This document shows, in pieces, positions 40,608 through 49,941 of a stretch of 64,000 nucleotides of DNA. The first letter of the stretch is position 1, and each line of letters begins with the position of its first letter. The notes under the pieces are model-generated. The model was not told the origin of the DNA and searched no databases. It saw only the letters and a program-made list of their open reading frames with translations. This DNA comes from Neoroseomonas eburnea (lineage in GTDB: Bacteria; Pseudomonadota; Alphaproteobacteria; Acetobacterales; Acetobacteraceae), in NCBI RefSeq assembly GCF_018129005.1, contig NZ_JAAEDL010000017.1, forward strand, positions 1 to 64,000. Reading direction: 5' to 3'. The translations under genes and the position numbers were made by a program.

Positions 40608-40661
40608 AACCTGGGACCGAACGCGCGCATCCACATCATCGCCAAACAGGAAACGCCTGAC

Positions 40662-42242
40662 ATGGCCATCACCCATCCCTCCTTCGGCAAGCTCGAAGAC
40701 GACCGCATCATCATCTTCGACACCACCCTGCGCGACGGCGAGCAGTCGCCCGGCTTCTCCATGAACCTCGAGGAGAAGCTGCGCATGGCCGAGGCCCTGT
40801 GGGAACTCGGCATCGACGTGATGGAGGCCGGCTTCCCCATCGCCTCCCCCGGCGATTTCGAGAGCGTGCTGTCGATCGCGCAGCACTTCGCCAAGGACGG
40901 CCCGGTGGTCTGCGGCCTGTCCCGCACCGCACCCGCCGACATCCTGCGCGCCGCGGAAGCGGTGAAGCCCGCCGCGCGCAAGCGCATCCACACCTTCGTC
41001 TCGACCAGCCCGCTGCACATGCGGGTGAAGCTGCGGCTGGAGCCCGAGCAGGTGCTGGACCTGGTCACCAGCAGCGTCTCCCTGGCCCGCCAGCACACCG
41101 ACGACGTGGAATGGTCGGCCGAGGACGGCACCCGCACCGACCCCGATTTCCTCTGCCGCTGCGTGGAGGCCGCCATCAAGGCCGGCGCCACCACCATCAA
41201 CATCCCCGACACGGTCGGCTACGCCCTGCCGGAGGACATGCACCGCATCTTCACCATGGTGCGCGAACGTGTGCCCGGTGCGGACAGGGTCATCCTGTCC
41301 ACCCACAACCACAATGACCTCGGCCTCGCGGTGGCCAACACCATCGCGGCGATCCGCGCCGGCGCCCGCCAGGTGGAAAGCACCATCAACGGCATCGGCG
41401 AACGCGCCGGCAATGCGAGCCTCGAGGAGATCGTCATGGCGCTGCGCACGCGCCACGACGCGATCGCCACGAAGAACAACATCGTCACCACCAACATCCT
41501 GCGCACCAGCCGGCTGCTCGCCACCATCACCGGCTTCGACGTGCAGCCCAACAAGGCGATCGTCGGCCGCAACGCCTTCGCGCATGAATCGGGCATCCAC
41601 CAGGACGGCGTGCTGAAGGACAAGTCGACCTACGAGATCATGACGCCCGAGAGCGTCGGCTGGTCGAACACCTCCCTGGTGATGGGCAAGCATTCGGGCC
41701 GTGCGGCCTTCCGCGACAAGCTGAAGGCCATGGGCTACGATATCGGCGACAACCAGCTCAACGACGCCTTCCGCCGGTTCAAGGATCTCGCCGACCGCAA
41801 GAAGGTCGTCTACGACGAGGACATCGCCGCCCTGGTCGATGACGAGGTCGTCCGCGGCAACGACCGCATCCGGCTGACGGCGCTGACGGTCGCGACCGGC
41901 ATGGCGACGAAGCCGACCGCCTCCATCACGCTCGAGGTGGATGGCGAGAGCCGCGACGGTGTCGCCGCCGGCGACGGCGCGGTGGACGCCACCTTCAACG
42001 CGCTGCGCAACGCCTTCCCGCATGATGTGAACCTCAAGCTCTACGCCGTGCAGTCGGTCACCGGCGGCACCGATGCCCAGGCGCGCGTGACCGTGCGGCT
42101 CGAGGAGGGCGGCAAGCTGGTGGACGGGCAGGGGGCGGATACCGACACCATCGTGGCCTCGGCCCGCGCCTACGTGCATGCGCTGAACAAGCTGCTGGTG
42201 AAACGGGAGCGGACGGAGCCGCCGGTGGTGCTCCGCGCGTGA
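40662..42242 (+). CDS. leuA: 2-isopropylmalate synthase
   Basis: 526 residues. The catalytic barrel starts with DTTLRDGEQSPGF (20-32), the metal and substrate site, and has the metal-binding STHNHNDLGLAVAN and GIGERAGNASLEE. The C-terminal LeuA_dimer regulatory domain (about 390-510) mediates leucine feedback. It condenses acetyl-CoA with 2-ketoisovalerate, the first committed step of leucine synthesis, downstream in metabolism from the ilvBHC products encoded 3 kb away. A 4-bp overlap joins it to the next small gene. Confidence 0.96.
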   Translation: MAITHPSFGKLEDDRIIIFDTTLRDGEQSPGFSMNLEEKLRMAEALWELGIDVMEAGFPIASPGDFESVLSIAQHFAKDGPVVCGLSRTAPADILRAAEAVKPAARKRIHTFVSTSPLHMRVKLRLEPEQVLDLVTSSVSLARQHTDDVEWSAEDGTRTDPDFLCRCVEAAIKAGATTINIPDTVGYALPEDMHRIFTMVRERVPGADRVILSTHNHNDLGLAVANTIAAIRAGARQVESTINGIGERAGNASLEEIVMALRTRHDAIATKNNIVTTNILRTSRLLATITGFDVQPNKAIVGRNAFAHESGIHQDGVLKDKSTYEIMTPESVGWSNTSLVMGKHSGRAAFRDKLKAMGYDIGDNQLNDAFRRFKDLADRKKVVYDEDIAALVDDEVVRGNDRIRLTALTVATGMATKPTASITLEVDGESRDGVAAGDGAVDATFNALRNAFPHDVNLKLYAVQSVTGGTDAQARVTVRLEEGGKLVDGQGADTDTIVASARAYVHALNKLLVKRERTEPPVVLRA

Positions 42243-42514
42243 GCCGCGGCGGGCGCCGGGCGGTGCTGGCGGCGACGCTGGTCCTGCCCGGCGCCGCGCG
42301 CGCCCAGCCGGCCGCGCCCTCGGCGGCGCCGATCGGCACGGCGCGCATGGAGCCCGACCGGACGATCGTGCTCGACCTGATCGCGCGGCAGGGCGGGGCG
42401 ATGGGCGATGCCCGCCTGGCCTACCCGCCAGGTCATCGCGATTACGACATGATCCTGCGCCACCTCGGCGGCCTTCGACCCGGCGAGACGAAACCGCTCC
42501 CGCCCTTCCCCTGA
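42239..42514 (+). CDS. small exported protein, unknown
   Basis: 91 residues with a GTG start that overlaps the leuA stop. A signal peptide (RRAVLAATLVLPGAARAQ) precedes a mature part of about 65 residues with MEPDRTIVLDLIARQGGAMGDARLAYPPGHRDYDMILRH split around two short helices. No family recognised. The tight coupling to leuA is likely transcriptional convenience. Confidence 0.72.
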   Translation: MSRGGRRAVLAATLVLPGAARAQPAAPSAAPIGTARMEPDRTIVLDLIARQGGAMGDARLAYPPGHRDYDMILRHLGGLRPGETKPLPPFP

Positions 42515-42541
42515 CCGGTTCCCGGCCAGGTTGGGGAATCC

Positions 42542-43704
<1,163 letters not shown>

Positions 43705-43768
43705 TGCTGCCCCCGGTCCGGCGCCCGTCGCGGGACCGGATCAGGGCTGGCAGGGGGAAGACAGGCGC

Positions 43769-44635
43769 GTGATCCGGCTGAGCATCCCGCTCCGTCAGGC
43801 GTTGGCGCGGCTATCGCTGCCGCTGATGATCGCGGCGGCCTTCGGCGTCATGCTGCTCGGCAAGGCGGATGCCCTGCTGGCGGAACGCCTGCGCAGCCAC
43901 CTTTCCGATGCGCTTTCCCCCATCTACGCCGCGCTGGCCGAGCCGATGGGCGCGGTGCGCGCCGCGGTCGAGGAGGTGCAGGCGCTCGCCCGGCTGCGCG
44001 AGGAGAATGCGTCGCTGCGCGAGGAGAACGAACGCCTGCGCCGCTGGCATTCCGCCGCCCTTGCCCTCGAATCCGAGAACGACATGCTGCGCCGGCAGCT
44101 CAATTTCCTGCCCGAGGCCGCGCCCGCCTTCCTGACCGCCCGCGTGGTGGCCGATGGCGGCGGCACCTATGCCCGCGCCGTGCTGCTGGCCACCGGGCCG
44201 CAGCATTCCATCCGCAAGGGCCAGGTGGCGCTGGACGAGCGCGGCTTCGTCGGCCGCGTCACCGAGGTCGGCTCCCGCTCCGCCCGCGTGCTGCTGGCCA
44301 CCGACATGAACAGCCGCATCCCCGTCACGCTGGAATCGAGCCGGGCGCGGGCCATCATGGCCGGCAGCAACGGCGCCCGGCCGCGCCTGTCGCACTGGCC
44401 GGAAGGCGTTGTGCCGATGGAAGGCGAACGGGTGGTGACCAACGCCGAGGCCGGCGCCTTCCCCGCCGGGCTGCCGGTGGGCATCGTCCGCCTCTCGGCG
44501 CAGGGCGCGCCGGAGGTTGAGCTCTTCGCCCGCCTCGACCGCCTCGATGCGGTGCGGCTCTTCGACTACGGGCTGCGCGGGATCCTGCCGCCTGAATCGG
44601 TGGCCCGGCCGGAGCCCCGGCAGGGCCGGCGGTGA
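43769..44635 (+). CDS. mreC: rod shape-determining protein MreC
   Basis: 288 residues with a GTG start preceded by GGGGAAG. One N-terminal membrane helix (about 18-34), a coiled coil with REENASLREENERLR (about 75-110), then the periplasmic beta domain (GQVALDERGFVGRVTEVG, DMNSRIPVTLE). MreC bridges MreB and MreD to PBP2 and activates it. The C-terminal 20 residues are proline/arginine-rich. Confidence 0.96.
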   Translation: MIRLSIPLRQALARLSLPLMIAAAFGVMLLGKADALLAERLRSHLSDALSPIYAALAEPMGAVRAAVEEVQALARLREENASLREENERLRRWHSAALALESENDMLRRQLNFLPEAAPAFLTARVVADGGGTYARAVLLATGPQHSIRKGQVALDERGFVGRVTEVGSRSARVLLATDMNSRIPVTLESSRARAIMAGSNGARPRLSHWPEGVVPMEGERVVTNAEAGAFPAGLPVGIVRLSAQGAPEVELFARLDRLDAVRLFDYGLRGILPPESVARPEPRQGRR

Positions 44636-44648
44636 CCTGGCGCGCGCC

Positions 44649-45209
44649 ATGGCAACCCCGCCCTTCCGCCGCCCCCATCATGGGCGCCCGGCCCCCGCAC
44701 CGGGGCTGCTGCGGCGCATCGACGATTTCGCGCGGCTGGCCTTCCCCGGCTTCTCGACCGGCTTCCTGATGGTGCTGGCGGCCGCACCGATCAGCCTGCC
44801 ATCCCCGGTGTTCGCGACCGCGCTGCCCTGCATCTTCTTCTGGTCGGTGTTCCGCCCGGCGGCGATGTCGCCGCCGGTGATCTTCCTGCTCGGCCTGCTG
44901 CTCGACCTGCTGACGCTGGCGCCGCTCGGCGCCGGGGTGCTGGTGCTGCTTGTTGTGCATGGCGTGGTGCAGCGCTTCCGCCGCTTCCTGGCGCGGCAAT
45001 CCTTCCTCGCGGTGTGGCTCGCCTTCTGCGCCGCGGCGGTGGGGGCGGCGGCGCTGTTCTGGGCCCTGCAGGCGTTGCTGGCATTGCGGCTGCCGCCCTT
45101 CGCGCCGGCGCTCCACGCCGCGCTGCTCTCGGCCGGGCTTTACCCGGCGATCGCGCTGCTGCTGACCCGCGTGCACGAGGCGATGCGCCAGGCGGAGACC
45201 GCGCCATGA
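44649..45209 (+). CDS. mreD: rod shape-determining protein MreD
   Basis: 186 residues from ATG 44649. About five membrane helices, including FSTGFLMVLAAAPISLP, VIFLLGLLLDLLTLAPLG and FLAVWLAFCAAAVGAAALFWAL. The order after mreC and the VIFLLGLLLDLL segment support MreD, a partner of MreC in the elongasome. Its stop overlaps the mrdA start. Confidence 0.93.
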   Translation: MATPPFRRPHHGRPAPAPGLLRRIDDFARLAFPGFSTGFLMVLAAAPISLPSPVFATALPCIFFWSVFRPAAMSPPVIFLLGLLLDLLTLAPLGAGVLVLLVVHGVVQRFRRFLARQSFLAVWLAFCAAAVGAAALFWALQALLALRLPPFAPALHAALLSAGLYPAIALLLTRVHEAMRQAETAP

Positions 45210-47110
45210 CCGCCTGGCGCCCTTGGGGCGGCCCCGGTCTGCTCGGCGGTGAACGCAGCATCCGCAAGGAGGAGGAACGCCGGCGCGGCATCTTCACCCG
45301 CCGCGCCGCTGTGCTCGGCGCCATCCAGCTCGGCGCCTTCGGCTTCCTCGGCTCCCGGCTCTACCGGCTGCAGGTGGAGGAAGGGGCGCGCTATGCGACA
45401 CTCGCCGAGGAGAACCGCGTCTCCGCCCGTCTCTTCGCCCCGCCGCGCGGCCGCATCCTCGACCGCAACGGCAAGGTGGTGGCCGGCAACCGGCTGAACT
45501 GGCGCGCCCTGCTGGTCGCCGAGCAGACCGCCGATGTCGGCGCCACGCTCGAGACCTTCTCGAAGATCGTCCCGCTCGCCGACCACGACAAGGCGCGCAT
45601 CGAACGCGAGATCCGCCGCAACCGCCGCTTCGTCCCGGTCATCCTGCGCGAATTCCTGAGCTGGGAGGAGATGGCCCGCCTGGAGGTGAACGCGCCGGAC
45701 CTGCCGGGCATCTCGGTGGACATGGGCACCACCCGCATCTACCCGGAGACGGAGCACCTCGCGCATGTGGTGGGCTATGTCGCGGCGCCGGCGGAACGCG
45801 ACCTGGACGACGACCCGCTGCTCCAGCTTCCGGGCATCCGCGTCGGCCGCGCCGGGGTGGAGCGCCATCACGACCGCATCCTGCGCGGTCGTGCCGGCGC
45901 GGTGGAGGTGGAGGTCAACGCCGTCGGCCGCGTCATCCGCGAGCTCGACCGGCGGGAGGGCATTCCCGGCCAGGACGTGCAGATCAGCATCGACGCCGAG
46001 CTGCAGAAGGTGATCCGGGGCAAGATCGACGAAGGCACCACCGCCGTGCTGCTGGATGCGCGGAACGGCGAGGTGCTCGCCATGGCGACCAAGCCTTCCT
46101 TCGACCCGAACATCTTCAATGCCGGCGTTTCCGCCGCGCAGTGGCGGCAATGGACGGCGGCGCGCACCACGCCGCTGATCAACAAGGCGACCAACGGCCT
46201 CTACGCGCCGGGATCGACCTTCAAGATGATCGTCGCGTTGGCCGCGCTCGATGCCAAGGTGTGCCGGCCGGGCGACATCGTCTCCTGCCCCGGCCATCTC
46301 GATTTCGGCAACAACCGCTTCCATTGCCACAATCGCAACGGCCACGGCGGCATGAACATGCGCAGCGCCATCATGGCCTCCTGCGACGTCTACTTCTACG
46401 AGATGGCCCGCCGTGTCGGCATCGACCGCATCGCAGCCATGGCGAACAGGTTCGGCCTTGGCGTCGATCTCGACATCGAATTGCCGGGCACGCGGCGTGG
46501 GCTGGTGCCGACCCGCGGATGGCGCCAGGCTCAGGGCAAGCCCTGGTCGATCGGCGACACCATCGTCCATGGGATCGGCCAGGGCTTCTACCAGCTCACG
46601 CCGCTGTCGCTGGCGGTGATGACGGCGCGGCTCGCGACCGGGCGGGCGGTGCAGCCGCACCTGACGCGGACGATCGGCGGGCGACCGGCACGCGGCAGCC
46701 GGCCCGAGGACTGGCCGAGCCTGGGCGTCGCCGAGGCCGACCTGCGCCTGATCCGCGAAGCGATGTGGGGCGTGGTCAATGGCGGCGGGACCGCCGGCGT
46801 GGCGCGTATCCCGGGACAATATGGCCAGCTCGCCGGCAAGACCGGCACCACGCAGGTCCGCCGCGTGACGCGCGAGCAGCGCGAGCGCGGCTACAACGCC
46901 AATGCGGTACCGCGCGAATGGCGCCCGCATGCGCTGTTCGTCTGCTATGCGCCGCACGACAATCCGCTGTTCGCCCTGTCGGTGATCGTGGAGCACGGCA
47001 CCAGCGGTTCCGGCGCCGCAGCACCGCTCGCCCGCGATATCATGGTCGAGGCCTTCCAGCGCCTTGGCCCCGCCCGCCCGGGGCAGCGGGTCGCGGAGGC
47101 GGGCCGATGA
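45206..47110 (+). CDS. mrdA: penicillin-binding protein 2 (elongasome transpeptidase)
   Basis: 634 residues. A single N-terminal membrane helix (about 33-52) is followed by the pedestal domain with APPRGRILDRNGKVVAGN. The transpeptidase has the catalytic PGSTFK (Ser about 336), ASCD (about 391) and KTGTTQ (about 546) motifs. It cross-links peptidoglycan during elongation with RodA. An open frame upstream of the ATG is an alternate frame of mreD. Overlaps mreD and rodA by 4 bp each. Confidence 0.97.
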   Translation: MTAWRPWGGPGLLGGERSIRKEEERRRGIFTRRAAVLGAIQLGAFGFLGSRLYRLQVEEGARYATLAEENRVSARLFAPPRGRILDRNGKVVAGNRLNWRALLVAEQTADVGATLETFSKIVPLADHDKARIEREIRRNRRFVPVILREFLSWEEMARLEVNAPDLPGISVDMGTTRIYPETEHLAHVVGYVAAPAERDLDDDPLLQLPGIRVGRAGVERHHDRILRGRAGAVEVEVNAVGRVIRELDRREGIPGQDVQISIDAELQKVIRGKIDEGTTAVLLDARNGEVLAMATKPSFDPNIFNAGVSAAQWRQWTAARTTPLINKATNGLYAPGSTFKMIVALAALDAKVCRPGDIVSCPGHLDFGNNRFHCHNRNGHGGMNMRSAIMASCDVYFYEMARRVGIDRIAAMANRFGLGVDLDIELPGTRRGLVPTRGWRQAQGKPWSIGDTIVHGIGQGFYQLTPLSLAVMTARLATGRAVQPHLTRTIGGRPARGSRPEDWPSLGVAEADLRLIREAMWGVVNGGGTAGVARIPGQYGQLAGKTGTTQVRRVTREQRERGYNANAVPREWRPHALFVCYAPHDNPLFALSVIVEHGTSGSGAAAPLARDIMVEAFQRLGPARPGQRVAEAGR

Positions 47111-48252
47111 TCTTCGAACGCCGTCTGCTCACCCGCGACCGCGGGACCGGCATCCTGGAGAAGCTCTGGCAGATCCCGTGGTCCTTCGTGCTGCTGCTCT
47201 GCGGCGTCGCGGCGGTGGGCTATGTGGCGCTGCTCTCGGCCGGCAGCGGCAATCCGGACCTCTATGCGCAGAAGCATGCCATCCGCTTCGGCTTCGGCCT
47301 GGTGATGATGCTCTGCATCGCGCTGGTCGACATCAGGGTGATCGCGCGCTTTGCCTGGCTCGGCTACCTCGGCGGTGTCGCGCTGCTCGTGCTCGTGCTG
47401 CTGCACGGGAACATCGGCAAGGGCGCGCAGCGCTGGATCGATGTCGGGCCGATCCAGCTCCAGCCTTCCGAGTTGATGAAGATCATGCTGGTGCTGGCGC
47501 TGGCCGCCTGGTTCCATCGCGCGTCCTGGGAGCGCATCGGCAACCCGCTCTTCCTCATCCCGCCGGCGATCGCGGTGCTGGTGCCGGTCGGGCTGATCCT
47601 GAAGCAGCCCAATCTCGGCACGGCGCTGATCACCTGCATGATCGGCGCGGCGGTGTTCTGGGCGGCGGGGATGCGTTGGTGGAAGTTCGCCATCGGCTTC
47701 GCCGCTGCGGCGGTGGCCGCGCCCATCGCCTATGACCGGCTGCACGACTACCAGCGGGCCCGTATCACCACCTTCCTCGACCCCGAGAGCGATCCGCTCG
47801 GCGCCGGCTACAACATCATCCAGTCCAAGATCGCGCTCGGGTCGGGCGGGATGTGGGGCAAGGGCTTCCTGCAGGGCACCCAGGGCCACCTGAACTTCCT
47901 GCCCGAGAAGCAGACCGACTTCATCTTCACCATGATCGCCGAGGAGTTCGGCCTGGTCGGGGCGCTGACGACGCTGGGGATGCTGCTGCTGATTGTGGCC
48001 TTCTGCTACCTGGTGGCCTTCCGCAGCCGGCACCAGTTCGGGCGGCTGCTGGCGATCGGGCTCGGCACCAACTACTTCCTCTATGTCTTCGTGAACGTGG
48101 CGATGGTCACCGGCTCGATCCCGGTGGGCGGGGTGCCGCTGCCGCTGATCAGCCACGGCGGATCGGCCATGCTGACGGTGATGCTGGGCTTCGGGCTGCT
48201 GCTCTCGGCCTATGTGCACCGCGATGCCGAGATGGGGCCCATGCGGGAGTGA
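47107..48252 (+). CDS. rodA: rod shape-determining glycosyltransferase RodA
   Basis: 381 residues of the SEDS family with about ten membrane helices. Conserved blocks are GAQRWIDVGPIQLQPSELMKI, LKQPNLGTAL, SKIALGSGGMWGKGFLQGTQ, FLPEKQTDFIFTMIAEEFG and the C-terminal VGGVPLPLISHGGSAML. RodA polymerises lipid II for lateral wall growth together with PBP2. Start ATG overlaps the mrdA stop. Last gene of the mre operon. Confidence 0.97.
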   Translation: MIFERRLLTRDRGTGILEKLWQIPWSFVLLLCGVAAVGYVALLSAGSGNPDLYAQKHAIRFGFGLVMMLCIALVDIRVIARFAWLGYLGGVALLVLVLLHGNIGKGAQRWIDVGPIQLQPSELMKIMLVLALAAWFHRASWERIGNPLFLIPPAIAVLVPVGLILKQPNLGTALITCMIGAAVFWAAGMRWWKFAIGFAAAAVAAPIAYDRLHDYQRARITTFLDPESDPLGAGYNIIQSKIALGSGGMWGKGFLQGTQGHLNFLPEKQTDFIFTMIAEEFGLVGALTTLGMLLLIVAFCYLVAFRSRHQFGRLLAIGLGTNYFLYVFVNVAMVTGSIPVGGVPLPLISHGGSAMLTVMLGFGLLLSAYVHRDAEMGPMRE

Positions 48253-48343
48253 TGCGTGCCGGACATACAAAAGGGGCTGGACAAAACCGACGCGGGCTTT
48301 AGATAGCGCCTCCTCGGTTCCGGCGGCGACGCCGGGGTCCGGA

Positions 48344-48419
<76 letters not shown>

Positions 48420-48455
48420 TCATTTAGCCGAGTTACCCACAGGCCGGATTTTCCC

Positions 48456-48476
48456 TGCGGACCCCATGCGGACCCG
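48456..48476 (+). other. arm-type repeat sites at left end
   Basis: Two copies of TGCGGACCC, at 48456 and 48467 (11 bp apart, about one helical turn), 37 bp inside attL. The same motif is clustered at the right end. Integrase or excisionase arm binding is inferred. Confidence 0.6.
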
Positions 48477-48600
48477 GCAGACGAAAATTCCCTTCGCGAT
48501 TGGTCCAAGCCGCCACGCATCGACGCAGGGGCGGGCGGCGCCGCGCTTGGCGGCGGCGGGATTATACCGCTAGCGTTGCGAGGCTCGTGGGGAGGAGGAA

Positions 48601-48984
48601 ATGCGCGCCGTTGGCTTTGGGGTGGCGGTGGTGCTGGCGGGGTGCGGTGTCGCGGACCATTATCCGCCGAGCAGCCCCATGGACGCCCCCGCCATCGAAT
48701 TTCGAAACGCTGCGGGGGAGGGGCGCTGGTGCACGTCACCAAGTGTGCCGCGCGCCTTCGCCGAGGCCCAATACCGCTCCTGTCGCGACAGTCTGCTTGC
48801 CGGTGGCTACCGCGAGATCGGCCCTTGGTGCGGTGCGCGAGCACCCACAGAGGGGGAAACGGCAACCTCAGTGGCCCTCAGCGCGCTGGGCGGCGGCATC
48901 CTGGGCGCGGTCAACGCAGGCCGGCTCGCCGATGTGCAGCGGATCCACTACGAAGAATGCCAGCGCCGCGCGGCCGCGCAGTAG
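48601..48984 (+). CDS. lipoprotein, unknown, element cargo
   Basis: 127 residues. A short signal peptide ends in the lipobox VLAGC (lipidated Cys about 15). The mature protein has four more cysteines (RWCTSPS, YRSCRDS, GPWCGAR, HYEECQR) and a glycine-rich hydrophobic stretch SVALSALGGGILGAVNAG that may be membrane-active. AGGAGG lies 5-8 bases before the ATG. It is the only plus-strand gene of the element and sits next to attL, a usual place for accessory cargo. Superinfection-exclusion lipoproteins are encoded in comparable sites, but this is only an analogy. Confidence 0.78.
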   Translation: MRAVGFGVAVVLAGCGVADHYPPSSPMDAPAIEFRNAAGEGRWCTSPSVPRAFAEAQYRSCRDSLLAGGYREIGPWCGARAPTEGETATSVALSALGGGILGAVNAGRLADVQRIHYEECQRRAAAQ

Positions 48985-49078
48985 CGGCAGGTTCCCGGCG
49001 GCGCGTGGACGCGCCGCGCGCGCACGGGGGGCGGCGATCTCCCAGAGGCGGGCGTAACCGCGCACGCGAGTTTCCGGC

Positions 49079-49384
49079 TCACGCCCGGGGAAGCGCAAAC
49101 AGGCTCAATTGCCGCGCGTCGGGATGGCGCGGCTGCGACGGGCAGCGGCACGCTTGGGCGAGCAGCCGGCGGGCCTGGGCGGTGCGCTCGCGCTCGGCTG
49201 CCAGCAACGCCCGCAGATGCGCCACGCGGCGATGCAGGGCTGCGGCAGGGCAACCGGCGCAGGTGGTGGTGGCGAGGCGTCGCAGCCCGGCCAGCGCCTC
49301 GCTACGGGCCTCGTAGAACGCGGACGCGTCCCGCCAGTCCGGCCGCAGCCGCGCGACCACGGCGGCAATCTCGGCGGGCGTCAC
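49079..49384 (-). CDS. small hypothetical protein (element)
   Basis: 101 residues from a GTG at 49382-49384 that overlaps the stop of the preceding gene. Helical and charged: AEIAAVVARLRPDWRDASAFYEARSE, then RRVAHLRALLAAERERTAQARRLLAQ, with CAGCP and ACRCP cysteine pairs. Last gene of the coupled replication-type operon. Not recognised. Confidence 0.65.
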   Translation of the reverse strand: MTPAEIAAVVARLRPDWRDASAFYEARSEALAGLRRLATTTCAGCPAAALHRRVAHLRALLAAERERTAQARRLLAQACRCPSQPRHPDARQLSLFALPRA

Positions 49385-49941
49385 GTCCGCACCAGTCGCA
49401 CCGCCTCGGCTGGCAGGTGTTCGGGCGGGTGGCAGGTGGCGCAGGCCCATCCGGTGAGGGCCTGCGGTTCGACCCACCAGAGCCGGCTGCCGCAGCCGCA
49501 GCGGTCGCCCTCGCGCGGCTCGTCCTCGATCTCGCACCAAGCGGTGGGGCGGGCGCAGGCGGCGGCCTCGACAGTCTCGCGCGCCTCGGGCAGCGGGGGG
49601 AGCAGGCCGGCCGCTGATAGCTGCGCGGCGACATGCGGCGCCGTGACGCTGCGGCGCCCATCAGGACGGATCAGCCGCAACCAGCCGTCAGGGTCGGCCT
49701 CACGCTCGGCGCCGTCCGCGAGCGCGGCGGCGATGGCGGCGGCGAGGTGGCGCAGCCAACCATCGGCAGGCGGGGCGGCAGGATCGGCGCTCGCCCGTTG
49801 CCGCCCCCCATTCTCCCCGCTCTCTATAGGGACACAATCGACACAATCGACACAAACCTCCCCGGCCTCGCCCCCCGCCGGGGGGATAGTGTCGATTGAG
49901 TGCTTGGACAGAGACGCAAACAGGGTGCCCCACCGGCTCAT
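49381..49941 (-). CDS. hypothetical cysteine-rich protein (element)
   Basis: 186 residues from ATG 49939-49941, overlapping the DUF3987 stop (ATGA). The C-terminal part has CGCGSRLWW and CATCHPPEH, resembling a zinc ribbon, so nucleic-acid or protein binding is possible. The middle contains GWLRLIRPDGRRSVTAPHVAAQL. Codons 29-37 encode CVDCVDCVP from three tandem 9-bp repeats that recur outside genes near the integrase, so this N-terminal region may serve as DNA sites as much as protein. Confidence 0.68.
   Translation of the reverse strand: MSRWGTLFASLSKHSIDTIPPAGGEAGEVCVDCVDCVPIESGENGGRQRASADPAAPPADGWLRHLAAAIAAALADGAEREADPDGWLRLIRPDGRRSVTAPHVAAQLSAAGLLPPLPEARETVEAAACARPTAWCEIEDEPREGDRCGCGSRLWWVEPQALTGWACATCHPPEHLPAEAVRLVRT
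49831..49857 (-). repeat. iteron-like 9-bp repeats, left cluster
   Basis: Three tandem GACACAATC/GACACAAAC units on the + strand, with a single inverted GTGTCGATT at 49889-49897. The same unit occurs three times inverted at 57216-57242. Located inside the N-terminal coding region of a minus-strand gene. Confidence 0.75.

Noticed and set aside
44356..45324. Minus-strand frames opposite mreCD
   Set aside because: Arg/Gln-rich antisense frames overlapping well-supported membrane protein genes.
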